Origin: Oscillospiraceae bacterium
GTDB taxonomy: Bacteria; Bacillota; Clostridia; Oscillospirales; Ruminococcaceae
Assembly: GCA_021201235.1 (NCBI GenBank)
Contig: JAJQFI010000016.1
Span: 62,001-126,000, forward strand
Length of the DNA stretch: 64,000 bases
Direction of reading: 5' to 3'
In this document: one piece after another, positions 35,759-43,484 of the stretch
How the letters are laid out: every line of letters starts with the position of its first letter
How positions within the stretch are numbered: the stretch's first letter is position 1
Program-made: the position numbers and the translations under genes
Notes under the pieces: model-generated
Told to the model about the DNA's origin: nothing
Database searches by the model: none
Seen by the model: the letters and a program-made list of their open reading frames with translations, nothing else

Positions 35759-36933
35759 GCCGCTTCCTCCGATTCTGTGTATGAGCTCTCAACCGCACGG
35801 TCAAGGGTCTTGATTTCGTCAAATGCTTCGATTATTTCCATGTCATAGAATTCGCATGAGCTTCTGTCATAGTGTGTGCCGGTGGTGTCCCAGAGAACCG
35901 GGCACATGCCTCTTACATATGCAGCCTCGCAGACGGAAGTGATATAATTCCTTATCTGGTCGGGCATCTTGTTCGAAGTGGTGCAACCGTACTCGCCGAT
36001 TATAACGGGGATTCCGTTGGCGACGTAAGTATCATATAGCATGTCCATTATCGAGTCAAGATAAGCATAGTCGTCGTCTGTTCCCCATGTCGTTTCCGCC
36101 TTGCCCCACGAGGCGTCTTCTTCAATTACGGCGAAGGTCGACGGCGCATAGTAGTGAACCGAGATTGCATATCTGTTTGAAGGGTCATCGGGAAGAACGA
36201 AAAGCTCGTCGCATGTAAGCTCGGGGTCGGTGGCGTAGCCGGCTATCAGAAGATGCCGGAGCTCGTTATTGCCGCCCGAAGCTCTGACTATGTCTACAAA
36301 CGTCTGATTGATTTCACCCAAGAGTTCAAATGCCTCTGCTTTTCCTTCCGTTGTATTACCATAACGGTTCCAGATATCGTCCCAACAGCCTTCCTCGTTG
36401 AGGGATTCAAACATCAGATCAAGCGAGTAGTCCTTGAAAGCCTCCGAAAGCTGTGTCCAGATGCTTTCGTACTTCGCCATGCACTCGTCTTTGTCGGTCG
36501 AGAAGCCTTCCCACCAGTCGCCGTCCCAATGGATATTGACGATGCACTTCATTCCGGCATCGAGAACCCAGTCGACGATCTCCTGAACACGGGCTAAGTA
36601 CTCCTCATTGATAGTATAGTCCTCAGCCATCATATTTGACCACGCAACAGGGATACGGATAACGCCGAAGCCGAGGTCGGCATAGCCTTGGATGATTCTC
36701 TCGGTTATTTCGGGACTTCCCCAAGCCGTTTCGTATTCACGGACAGTCTCTTTCGTGAAGCCGGAGCACTCCATTGTGTTACCCAGATTGATGCCCAAGC
36801 CCATACTTAGGACGAAATCCATTGTGCTCATGACTTCGGCTGTCTCAGTCTCACTCGTACTTGAACAACCCGCAAACACAGTCAGCATCACAACCGCCGC
36901 TGTGAGAACGCATATAACTTTTTTGAATATCAC
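35755..36933 (-). CDS. GH5 endoglucanase-type lipoprotein
   Basis: This 392-residue protein starts with GTG at 36933 (GGAGG 8 nt upstream). A signal sequence ends in the lipobox VFAGC, so it is a lipoprotein facing outside. The GH5 domain (about 40-380) has GLGINLGNTME, RIPVAW, HWDGDWW, the acid/base Glu in FESLNEEG, SVHYYAP, and the nucleophile Glu in VIIGEYGCTT. The subfamily acts on beta-glucans, xyloglucan or mannans. The longer frame to 36996 is not supported. It is first in a GH5-CE2 operon with its own promoter. Confidence 0.92.
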   Translation of the reverse strand: MIFKKVICVLTAAVVMLTVFAGCSSTSETETAEVMSTMDFVLSMGLGINLGNTMECSGFTKETVREYETAWGSPEITERIIQGYADLGFGVIRIPVAWSNMMAEDYTINEEYLARVQEIVDWVLDAGMKCIVNIHWDGDWWEGFSTDKDECMAKYESIWTQLSEAFKDYSLDLMFESLNEEGCWDDIWNRYGNTTEGKAEAFELLGEINQTFVDIVRASGGNNELRHLLIAGYATDPELTCDELFVLPDDPSNRYAISVHYYAPSTFAVIEEDASWGKAETTWGTDDDYAYLDSIMDMLYDTYVANGIPVIIGEYGCTTSNKMPDQIRNYITSVCEAAYVRGMCPVLWDTTGTHYDRSSCEFYDMEIIEAFDEIKTLDRAVESSYTESEEAA

Positions 36934-36967
36934 CTGTAATACCTCCACATAGTATTTTGTACAATCA

Positions 36968-36996
36968 AGTATACAGCATAACACACTCTTTTTCAA
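36968..36996 (-). promoter_or_regulatory. Sigma-A promoter of the GH5-CE2 operon
   Basis: Minus strand: TTGAAA (36991-36996), 17-bp spacer, TATACT (36968-36973). Confidence 0.7.
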
Positions 36997-37015
36997 GAAT
37001 TTCCGAAAATTTTAT

Positions 37016-37044
37016 TTGCATTTTGAATGCCTTTGTGCTATACT
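37016..37044 (+). promoter_or_regulatory. Sigma-A promoter of the HAD gene
   Basis: TTGCAT (37016-37021), 17-bp spacer, TATACT (37039-37044), divergent from the GH5 promoter. Confidence 0.65.
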
Positions 37045-37074
37045 ATCCTGATATCTAAATTGGAGGTTAGAAAT

Positions 37075-37839
37075 TTGAAATTACTATTGTTTGATTTGGA
37101 CGGCACATTACTTCACCACGACAAAACCTTGTCGGAAAGAACCATAAAGACTCTTGAACGCTGCCGTGAACAGGGATACATACTTGGCATCGCCACTGCC
37201 AGAGGCGAATACAGCATCGGAAAATTCATCGACGCCTTCAAGCCGAAGGTGGTCATCTCAAACAGCGGAGCTCAGGTAAGAGCTTATTGGGAAATAGTTC
37301 ACACCGCATCCTTCCCCGTTTCCGAAACAAGAAGAATCCTGGGACTTATCAAAGAAATCTGCGGCGACAACCGCATCATGGTCGACACCGACGGCAGAGA
37401 ATACCGGAACTTCATCTACACCGGCGACCGCCTCGGTTGGGACTGGGGCGAAATAGTCATCGACGACTTCTCAGACTTCAACGTCGAAGCCCTGAAAATC
37501 TGCACTGAAATCCCCGACCCCGAGATCGCCCAGCGGATGATTAACGCCATCCCCGAATACTACTGCGGCAGATACTCCGACGGCTTCTGGCACGAAATCG
37601 GCAAAAAAGAAGTCACCAAAGCCTACGGCGTCGAAAAGCTCTGCGAAACCGGGCTCTTCAACCTCTCCGACATCACCGCCTTCGGCGACGAATTCACCGA
37701 CATCGGGATGCTCAAGCTCTGCGGCACCGGCGTCGCCATGGGCAATGCGATTCCCGAGACCAAGGAAGCGGCGGATATTGTCATTGGGACGAATGAAGAG
37801 GATGGGGTTGCTGAATACTTGGAAACACTGCTTAAGTGA
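37075..37839 (+). CDS. HAD-superfamily Cof-type phosphatase
   Basis: This 254-residue protein starts with TTG at 37075 (GGAGG 8 nt upstream). HAD motif I is LLFDLDGTLLH, motif II is GIATARGEY, the C2 cap is central, and motif IV GDEFTDIGML is near the C terminus. The Cof/IIB group dephosphorylates sugar phosphates or cofactors, with broad specificity. Codon choice changes inside the gene: 37,380-37,740 is almost entirely C-ending, after which it shifts abruptly. No operon partner. Confidence 0.9.
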   Translation: MKLLLFDLDGTLLHHDKTLSERTIKTLERCREQGYILGIATARGEYSIGKFIDAFKPKVVISNSGAQVRAYWEIVHTASFPVSETRRILGLIKEICGDNRIMVDTDGREYRNFIYTGDRLGWDWGEIVIDDFSDFNVEALKICTEIPDPEIAQRMINAIPEYYCGRYSDGFWHEIGKKEVTKAYGVEKLCETGLFNLSDITAFGDEFTDIGMLKLCGTGVAMGNAIPETKEAADIVIGTNEEDGVAEYLETLLK

Positions 37840-37843
37840 ATGT

Positions 37844-37875
37844 AAAAAAGCGAGGTGCGTGACCTCGCTTTTTTA
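37844..37875. terminator. Bidirectional terminator
   Basis: AAAAAAGCGAGGT/ACCTCGCTTTTTT with a 5-nt loop lies between the convergent HAD and repeat-lipoprotein genes. Confidence 0.9.
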
Positions 37876-37886
37876 TACTCCTCACT

Positions 37887-38885
37887 TTATCCCGGTAGTC
37901 TAAGCGTGCTTGTTACCTTTCCATTTTCGTCGTATATGGTCGTTTTCCCAAGACTACCATCCGAATAATATTTGTATTCAACCCACGTTGCAAGATTGCC
38001 ATCTGCATCATAGTATGAGATTTTCGTATTATTACCATTTTCATCGTACTCATATTCGGCAATATACGATGTTTTCTTTCCATCATAGCTAACTACTATT
38101 CTTAGTTCATTTCCATTTACATCGTATTCATATTCTATCCATGATGTTACGTTACCATCCGCATCATACTCAGTGCTATTTTTCTTTGAAGTGCCATCGG
38201 AATAATATTCATACAAGTATTCACCGGTGCCTCCGAAAGATCTATGAATAATATATGACACTAAATTTCCATTTGAATCATATTCATATTCAAACGACTT
38301 GCTTCCATTGGCTCTATAATCAATTTCCCTATACAGAACTCCGTCTGAATAATACTCATACTCATTTGTTCCGCTTAAGTCTCCGTAACTGTCATAACTG
38401 AATTCTTTTATGCAATAATTATTTTCATCGTATTTCCTTTTGTATGTATTTTTAATTTTACCGTCATAGTAATAATCAGTATACTTTAACAAGTTATTAT
38501 TTATATCATACTCATCATATGTGCGCCAACCCGCAATATCGCCAACACCATTGTATTCTATATATCTGGTGAGACAACCATTTTCATTGTACTCGTACTC
38601 TATTGAACTACGAAGAACTCCATCTTTAGTATATTGCATTTCTTTTTGTAAAACGCCATTCAGATATTCATAAACAGTCCAGTTTCCATACTCACTATAT
38701 ATGGTTTCTGTTGTAACTGCATCATCAATGACTTCTTGTTCGTCCTCAGACTTTGACTCAGTAGAAGTTTCATACTCCTGTTCTGCACCAGTTGTTGAAT
38801 TTGTTGTTTCACTCTTTGCTCCACAACCTACAAGCAGTGAAACTGCCATCAAAATCACAAGCACCATCGCCAATAACTTTCTCAT
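37887..38885 (-). CDS. Surface lipoprotein with tandem YEYD-NGN repeats
   Basis: This protein is about 332 residues. The start at 38885 is preferred, because AAGG lies 9 nt upstream of this third in-frame ATG. A signal peptide ends in LLVGC (lipobox). From about residue 65 to the end, about a dozen degenerate repeats of 20-25 residues contain EYEYD.NGN and W.EY.Y.SDG, resembling MORN/YD-type or toxin-complex beta repeats. Such repeats form elongated beta structures; no enzymatic motif is visible. It is AT-rich compared with neighbours. The long structured leader upstream is a separate feature. Confidence 0.75.
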   Translation of the reverse strand: MRKLLAMVLVILMAVSLLVGCGAKSETTNSTTGAEQEYETSTESKSEDEQEVIDDAVTTETIYSEYGNWTVYEYLNGVLQKEMQYTKDGVLRSSIEYEYNENGCLTRYIEYNGVGDIAGWRTYDEYDINNNLLKYTDYYYDGKIKNTYKRKYDENNYCIKEFSYDSYGDLSGTNEYEYYSDGVLYREIDYRANGSKSFEYEYDSNGNLVSYIIHRSFGGTGEYLYEYYSDGTSKKNSTEYDADGNVTSWIEYEYDVNGNELRIVVSYDGKKTSYIAEYEYDENGNNTKISYYDADGNLATWVEYKYYSDGSLGKTTIYDENGKVTSTLRLPG

Positions 38886-38929
38886 AAACATCATCCTTCT
38901 AATATATTTTTACGCATAAAAAATGCGCC

Positions 38930-39078
38930 CCAATAAGAGACGCACGAAAAAGTGGATCTCTCATTGTTGCCACACAATCCCAATTTCGTAAACAGAAAAC
39001 CGAGTAAGAGAAGATCACCTTTTACCGAAATAAAAGGCTTTCTAGTTTACGAAAGAATATTAGATTATGTGGCACAAT
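38930..39078 (-). ncRNA. Candidate structured RNA leader of unknown class
   Basis: On the minus strand an RNA of about 145 nt would fold into nested stems. An outer stem pairs 39063-39077 with 38964-38979 (15 bp, one bulge), a second perfect 10-bp stem pairs 39045-39054 with 38984-38993, and an inner hairpin is CCUUUUA/UAAAAGG (39018-39037). A downstream hairpin pairs AGAGA with UCUCU (38936-38961) with CAC/GUG inside. Transcription would begin at the outer stem. GAUCuUCUC in the inner loop can alternatively pair with GAGAGAUC of the downstream hairpin, suggesting a switch. No T-box, THI or c-di-GMP motif is recognised. Confidence 0.6.
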
Positions 39079-39079
39079 T

Positions 39080-39108
39080 ATTGTATCACATTTTATCGTA
39101 TTTGTAAA
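39080..39108 (-). promoter_or_regulatory. Sigma-A promoter of the structured RNA
   Basis: Minus strand: TTTACA (39103-39108), 17-bp spacer, TACAAT (39080-39085). Transcription would start about 39073, at the base of the outer stem. Confidence 0.75.
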
Positions 39109-39128
39109 GATATTTTTTAGAGAAATGC

Positions 39129-39158
39129 AAAAAGAGCGGATTTTGACCGCTCTTTCTT
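39129..39158 (-). terminator. Terminator after PAS protein gene
   Basis: The stem AAAGAGCGG/CCGCTCTTT is followed by TT on the minus strand. It shares 16 identical bases with the hairpin at 39599-39630. Confidence 0.8.
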
Positions 39159-39171
39159 GTTATGATTATTC

Positions 39172-39528
39172 TTATGCTTTCTCATGCAACCGGCTTTCGT
39201 GCTTTTCGTAGTAGCCGATGAGGGTGCCGGTGTCGTCTCGGAGGGCAACTATGTAGACGTCGGTGTCTTCGTTATCCCAATTTTTGGTGTAGGTGTAGAC
39301 TTTATTGAGGTCGGGATCATTTAAGAACTTCTCGAAAACCGACAGGATTATTTCTTTTGAATGGGCGTTGTGGCAGTCGAAGATGGACTTGCCGATGAGC
39401 TTGGCACCGCCTCGCTTTTCGTAGCGCTTCACGGCTGTGGGGTTCATGTAAATGATTATGTGGTTCACGTCACAGATTACAATCGGTGCATCGTCGGCGT
39501 CAACTATTGCTTTGAAAAATTCGGTCAT
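39172..39528 (-). CDS. Small PAS-domain protein
   Basis: This 118-residue stand-alone PAS protein has its start at 39528 supported by GGAGG upstream (frame to 39582 rejected). It shows the PAS core: FFKAIVDADDAPIVICDVNHIIIYMNPTAV, GKSIFDC, and a C-terminal beta segment VYIVALRDDTGTLIGYYE. Single PAS proteins can bind small ligands or dock with other sensors. No output domain, kinase or regulator is adjacent, so the partner is unknown. Confidence 0.85.
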   Translation of the reverse strand: MTEFFKAIVDADDAPIVICDVNHIIIYMNPTAVKRYEKRGGAKLIGKSIFDCHNAHSKEIILSVFEKFLNDPDLNKVYTYTKNWDNEDTDVYIVALRDDTGTLIGYYEKHESRLHEKA

Positions 39529-39598
39529 TGCTATTCCTCCATTGCTTTTTATTAAGTTATTGTAGCATATTTTCGGTGGCATGTAAAGTGCTTAATGC

Positions 39599-39630
39599 AA
39601 AAAGAGCGGTTTTTGCGCCGCTCTTTTCGC
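39599..39630 (-). terminator. Terminator after beta-helix lipoprotein gene
   Basis: The stem AAAGAGCGG-loop-CCGCTCTTTT is followed by CGC on the plus side and a T run on the minus side, between the PAS gene and the lipoprotein. Confidence 0.8.
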
Positions 39631-39651
39631 TTTCAGGAAGGGTATTATATA

Positions 39652-41658
39652 TTAGAAGGGATTTTCGACTGAGTAGTCTTCGAAGCTGACGAGCTCGCTG
39701 GCGCCGGTGGTATCGACGGTGGTCGAGTAAGAGTCGACGGTGATAGTGTATTCACTGTCGCCGGTGACGTAGACGGTGCCGTCGGAGCTTAATATGGTGA
39801 CGGTGTTGCCATCAGCATCGGTGATGGTGCCTTCGCAGTAGAGGTTTGTGACGGTGCTATAATTCGTGACAATCCATGTCGAGGTGCTGTCAATATAGAC
39901 GTTGCACTCACCGTCGCCGCCGTTGCCTGCATTAGATTCGTCGTCGACGAAATAACCGGTCAAGACACTGCCGTCGAGCATGTAGAAATCAAGGTTGCTG
40001 ATGCTGTCGTAGATGACGGCTCCTTCCATCGCCTGCTTGCGGGCTGTGAAGCTGCAGTCGGCGCCGTTTGAGCCGGTCGAACCCCAACCGCGCTGGTTCG
40101 AGTTGCCGGTGCACTTGAGGAAGAATTCACTGTCTTCGGCGTAGGTGATGTCAACACCGCTGATAAGGAAGGTGCTCTCGGTGTTGGTGGTGTAGAACAT
40201 GCCGCCATTGTTCGCGGTGATAGAGTCGCCAATCATCATGAATGTGCCGTTGCCGACCTCCGAGTCGCCGGACATGCTCTGATAGACTATTACGTTCCAT
40301 GTGCAATCGTTCTGGGAGCTGTCAAGCATACTGCCGGAGAGGTCGCAATCGAAAAGACGAATTGTATTGAGACCTTCGATGCAGATTGCTTCGGAGGAAT
40401 TGGCTGTCAGGGTAGCATTCGCAACGGTGATGTCTGCTGTGCTGTATACTGCGGGAGAGCCGGTGCCGTTCGAGACATAGGTGCCGCCGTCAACAACCAT
40501 GGTGCCACTACCACGATCGCTTCTTATTGCCGCCGAGGATTCACCGGAAGTGCTGACTGTCAGATTCCATGCGTAAAGCGTTCCGCCACCCGCAACATGG
40601 ATGCCACCTGAAGTATCCTGCTCGGTGGTGATGGTGGTGTCGCTGACATAGGCAATGCCGTCGCCATAGGCGAAGACTCCTGCGCCGCCTGCCGAGTCGG
40701 AGGCGATGGTTGTGTTGGTGATTCTGAGTGTCCCACTGGTTACGAGAGCGCTTGCACCGACGCCGTAGAAACTTGAATTGTCACCACCTGTGGAGTTGGA
40801 GGAGATTCTCGAGATGGTGCTGTCGGAGATGGTGACATCGCCGGAGGTGACCAAAACAGCGTTTTCATCGGAACCGGTCGAGGTGTAATCCATATCCGAA
40901 TAGATGCCGTCCTCTGTGTAGGTTACGACTGCGTCGTAGCTGTCGACGCCGGAGAATGAGCCGCCGCCCATTCCGCCACCGTTAGAGAGGTTGCCCATAT
41001 CGGAGGATACGCCGCCGACCACTATCGAAGTGATTTCGCCGCCGTCGTCGACGGTGAAGGTCAGGGTGTCCCCTGTTTCTATATCGGAAAGAGTCAGGCT
41101 GTTGCCATCGGTATCGGTGATTACCGATTCATCGGGAACTATGAGAGTGACTGTGAATGTGTTGTCGGAGCTTTCTGTGGGCTCTTCGGTTACATCGGCA
41201 AGAAGTTCTATTTCATAGTCGCCGGTTGAAGACGCAGGCTCTGCGCCGCCTTCGTTGCCTTCGCCCTCGCCTTCTCCGTCGGGCTTGTCGGGAACGTCTA
41301 CGCCGTCGCCGTTTCCGCCGCCCTGACCATTGTCAGAGGGTACATCGTCAGGCATATCGGAGGGAACATCTCCTCCTTCGCCACCCATGTCACCCATCTG
41401 CATATCTCCGCCCATGCCCATCATGTCAGAGTTGCCTGTTGAGAGGGCAACGGTGAGGATTATCTCATCGCCGGAGACTTCAGTAACGGTTCCCGAAAGA
41501 GTGCAAGAAACGAGGAAAGCCGCGCCGACCGCTGAGTCGGTTACAGAAGTGTCGGAATCACTGTCACTGTCGCTTACTGATTCCGCACATGAAGAAAGCA
41601 TGAAGACCATGCTGAGTGCTATTATCATTGAAAGTATTCTTTTGAGATTTAAGTTCAT
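39652..41658 (-). CDS. Large beta-helix lipoprotein with Met/Gly/Asp low-complexity region
   Basis: This 668-residue lipoprotein has a lipobox MLSSC. A Ser/Asp stretch follows directly. Residues about 75-145 are low complexity, rich in Met, Gly, Asp and Glu (MMGMGGDMQMGDMGGEGG, then DVPSD and GEGEG repeats). From about 225 onward, many Thr/Ser/Asn/Gly turns with short beta strands (VTISDSTIS, LRITNTTIAS, VSDTTITTE) indicate a right-handed beta-helix. Similar architectures occur in surface adhesins and carbohydrate-binding proteins. No catalytic residues can be assigned. Metal binding by the Met/Asp/Glu region is possible but unproven. Confidence 0.75.
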   Translation of the reverse strand: MNLNLKRILSMIIALSMVFMLSSCAESVSDSDSDSDTSVTDSAVGAAFLVSCTLSGTVTEVSGDEIILTVALSTGNSDMMGMGGDMQMGDMGGEGGDVPSDMPDDVPSDNGQGGGNGDGVDVPDKPDGEGEGEGNEGGAEPASSTGDYEIELLADVTEEPTESSDNTFTVTLIVPDESVITDTDGNSLTLSDIETGDTLTFTVDDGGEITSIVVGGVSSDMGNLSNGGGMGGGSFSGVDSYDAVVTYTEDGIYSDMDYTSTGSDENAVLVTSGDVTISDSTISRISSNSTGGDNSSFYGVGASALVTSGTLRITNTTIASDSAGGAGVFAYGDGIAYVSDTTITTEQDTSGGIHVAGGGTLYAWNLTVSTSGESSAAIRSDRGSGTMVVDGGTYVSNGTGSPAVYSTADITVANATLTANSSEAICIEGLNTIRLFDCDLSGSMLDSSQNDCTWNVIVYQSMSGDSEVGNGTFMMIGDSITANNGGMFYTTNTESTFLISGVDITYAEDSEFFLKCTGNSNQRGWGSTGSNGADCSFTARKQAMEGAVIYDSISNLDFYMLDGSVLTGYFVDDESNAGNGGDGECNVYIDSTSTWIVTNYSTVTNLYCEGTITDADGNTVTILSSDGTVYVTGDSEYTITVDSYSTTVDTTGASELVSFEDYSVENPF

Positions 41659-41757
41659 AATACAGGATTTCCTTTCTTATTAAGCTTCACTGTGGATATG
41701 ATAACCCCTGAAGCTTAAATGAACCTAAAAGTTTTTGTGAAATATTCGGGATAAAAG

Positions 41758-41787
41758 AAAATCCCCCGAAAATTCGGAGGATTTTTA
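41758..41787 (-). terminator. Terminator after aquaporin gene
   Basis: The stem AAAATCCcCCGAA/TTCGGaGGATTTT with a short loop and T's on the minus strand. Confidence 0.8.
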
Positions 41788-41802
41788 TATCTCAAAGAGA
41801 TT

Positions 41803-42501
41803 TTACTTGGATTCCTTTGAAGAAGCCAAAGCCTTGTAGCAGACGCCTGCCAACGCTCCGCCTACGAGAGGACCTACGATGAAGATCCAGAGCTCCGAGA
41901 TAGGAGTGGTGTTGCCGGAGATTGCGACGATGAGGGCGGGACCGAAGCTTCTTGCAGGGTTTACGGAGGTACCGGTCAAGCCGATGCCAAGGATGTGGAC
42001 GAATGTGAGGGTCAAGCCAATAACGATTCCGGAAACAGCGTTGTTCTCGGTCTTGCTTGTTACGCCGTGGATGGCAAGGACGAATACGAATGTAAGGACG
42101 ATTTCGACCAGGAGTGCCGCAATAGCACTTCCACCGACACCTGCTGTACTATTGGAACCATACGCCTCAGTCATATCTGTAACCGAGCCGAGGTTCCAGA
42201 TAAGAGCAAGGATTGCAGAGCCGCATGTTGCTCCGAGAACCTGAGCGATAACATAGCCGACGAAATCCTTGACGGTCATCTTTCCGGTGACTAACATCGA
42301 AAGCGAAACGGCAGGGTTTACATGACAGCCGGAAACATTACCGATGCTGTAAGCCATTGCAACGATTGCAAGTCCGAACGCAAGAGCGGTGAGGATATAT
42401 CCACAGCCCGAAACGCTGTCACAGCCGACGAGCATAGCGGTGCCGCATCCGAAGACCACCAATACGCATGTGCCGATAAATTCGGCAATATACTTCTTCA
42501 T
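41803..42501 (-). CDS. Aquaporin Z-type water channel (MIP family)
   Basis: This 232-residue, six-span membrane channel carries two NPA motifs: GCHVNPAVSLS and GTSVNPARSFGPAL. The selectivity-filter His (FVHILG), Thr and Arg around the second NPA match the narrow water-selective AqpZ pattern and not glycerol facilitators. TTAGGAGGTACTTATCAA precedes the ATG, a strong ribosome site. No partner gene is in the operon. A TTGCAA/TTATAC-like promoter lies upstream with an 18-bp spacer, less certain. Confidence 0.92.
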   Translation of the reverse strand: MKKYIAEFIGTCVLVVFGCGTAMLVGCDSVSGCGYILTALAFGLAIVAMAYSIGNVSGCHVNPAVSLSMLVTGKMTVKDFVGYVIAQVLGATCGSAILALIWNLGSVTDMTEAYGSNSTAGVGGSAIAALLVEIVLTFVFVLAIHGVTSKTENNAVSGIVIGLTLTFVHILGIGLTGTSVNPARSFGPALIVAISGNTTPISELWIFIVGPLVGGALAGVCYKALASSKESK

Positions 42502-42568
42502 TTGATAAGTACCTCCTAATTAAAGTATAATCCCGTAATTCTGCTTGATTGCAATTTCAGAGATTACT

Positions 42569-43468
42569 TTAATTATATAGCTCTTTCGGAATCTTGTCAA
42601 GTGTTATAACATCGGAATTATTATAAATTTCATTCAGAATATCGGAATTATTGTCCATGAGATACCTTGTGTGCCAGTTCATGAACCAGAGCCAGTTTGT
42701 GTTATCTCTTCTGAAATCGTCGAAATGCGGAAGATTGCCGATTTCATGATAGCAGAGCGGCTTGTCGCAGACTTTAAGAAGTCTGTCCCAACCGAATTTG
42801 TTGGTGGTTCCGTCGTAGGTGTCCGAGCCGATGATGTCGCAGTATTCGTCACCCGGATACCAGCCGGGCTTTACTTCTCCCGAATAGCCTAAGACCCAGA
42901 TAAGATTATTAAGTCCGTGATAGTTTGTATATCTGTCATACATCATTCTCCACAGCCTGATGAACGGCTCAGGACCGCCCTTCCCCCACCAGAACCACTG
43001 ACCGTCGAATTCATGGAAGGGGCGCCAGATTACGGGGAAATGCTCGGACTGAAGAATCTTCAGAGCCTCGGCTCCCAAATCCCAATTCTTTAACATGAGC
43101 TCGTTTTCGGGAGTGCCGTATGTGAGAAGCTTGTCAAAATCGGGGTTATCCGCCTGACTGTCGGGATAGGCACCGCCATTGACACCAGTGTGCCAGCAGA
43201 CAGTGACGATTCCGCCACGCATGTGCCAGTCGATTGCACGGTTGATGACGCCTCTGAAATCGGCGTGCATGAAATCAAGTCCTCTGATTGCGGGGTATTT
43301 TCCCGTCTTCTCAAAGACGTAATTTACCTCCCACTCGGTTGTTCTTCTATGTGGAAATTCCTGCTGACCGGAAAGCATCAAATGCTTGTCATAGCAATTG
43401 CAAAGATACTGAAACAGCTTTTTTGTTTCAGCTGTCGCGTTCTTGTTTACAAGTGAATAGGACTGCAT
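42569..43468 (-). CDS. GH26 endo-beta-1,4-mannanase-type enzyme
   Basis: This 299-residue protein starts at the ATG at 43468 (AGGAGA 5 nt upstream). It has GH26 hallmarks: SGQQEFPHRR, GLDFMHADFRG, the acid/base Glu in PVIWRPFHEFDGQWFWW, GSDTYDG, and the nucleophile Glu in LCYHEIGN. It lacks a signal peptide, so it is likely intracellular and acts on imported manno-oligosaccharides. It is third in a GH95-phosphohexomutase-GH26 operon, 16 bp behind the mutase. Confidence 0.9.
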   Translation of the reverse strand: MQSYSLVNKNATAETKKLFQYLCNCYDKHLMLSGQQEFPHRRTTEWEVNYVFEKTGKYPAIRGLDFMHADFRGVINRAIDWHMRGGIVTVCWHTGVNGGAYPDSQADNPDFDKLLTYGTPENELMLKNWDLGAEALKILQSEHFPVIWRPFHEFDGQWFWWGKGGPEPFIRLWRMMYDRYTNYHGLNNLIWVLGYSGEVKPGWYPGDEYCDIIGSDTYDGTTNKFGWDRLLKVCDKPLCYHEIGNLPHFDDFRRDNTNWLWFMNWHTRYLMDNNSDILNEIYNNSDVITLDKIPKELYN

Positions 43469-43484
43469 GTTTGTCTCCTGATAG

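Noticed and set aside
38930-39078. 6S RNA or a mobile-element inverted repeat
   Set aside because: The rod shape and length resemble 6S RNA, but it leads into a coding gene and lacks a central bubble I can recognise; no transposase or target-site duplication is seen.
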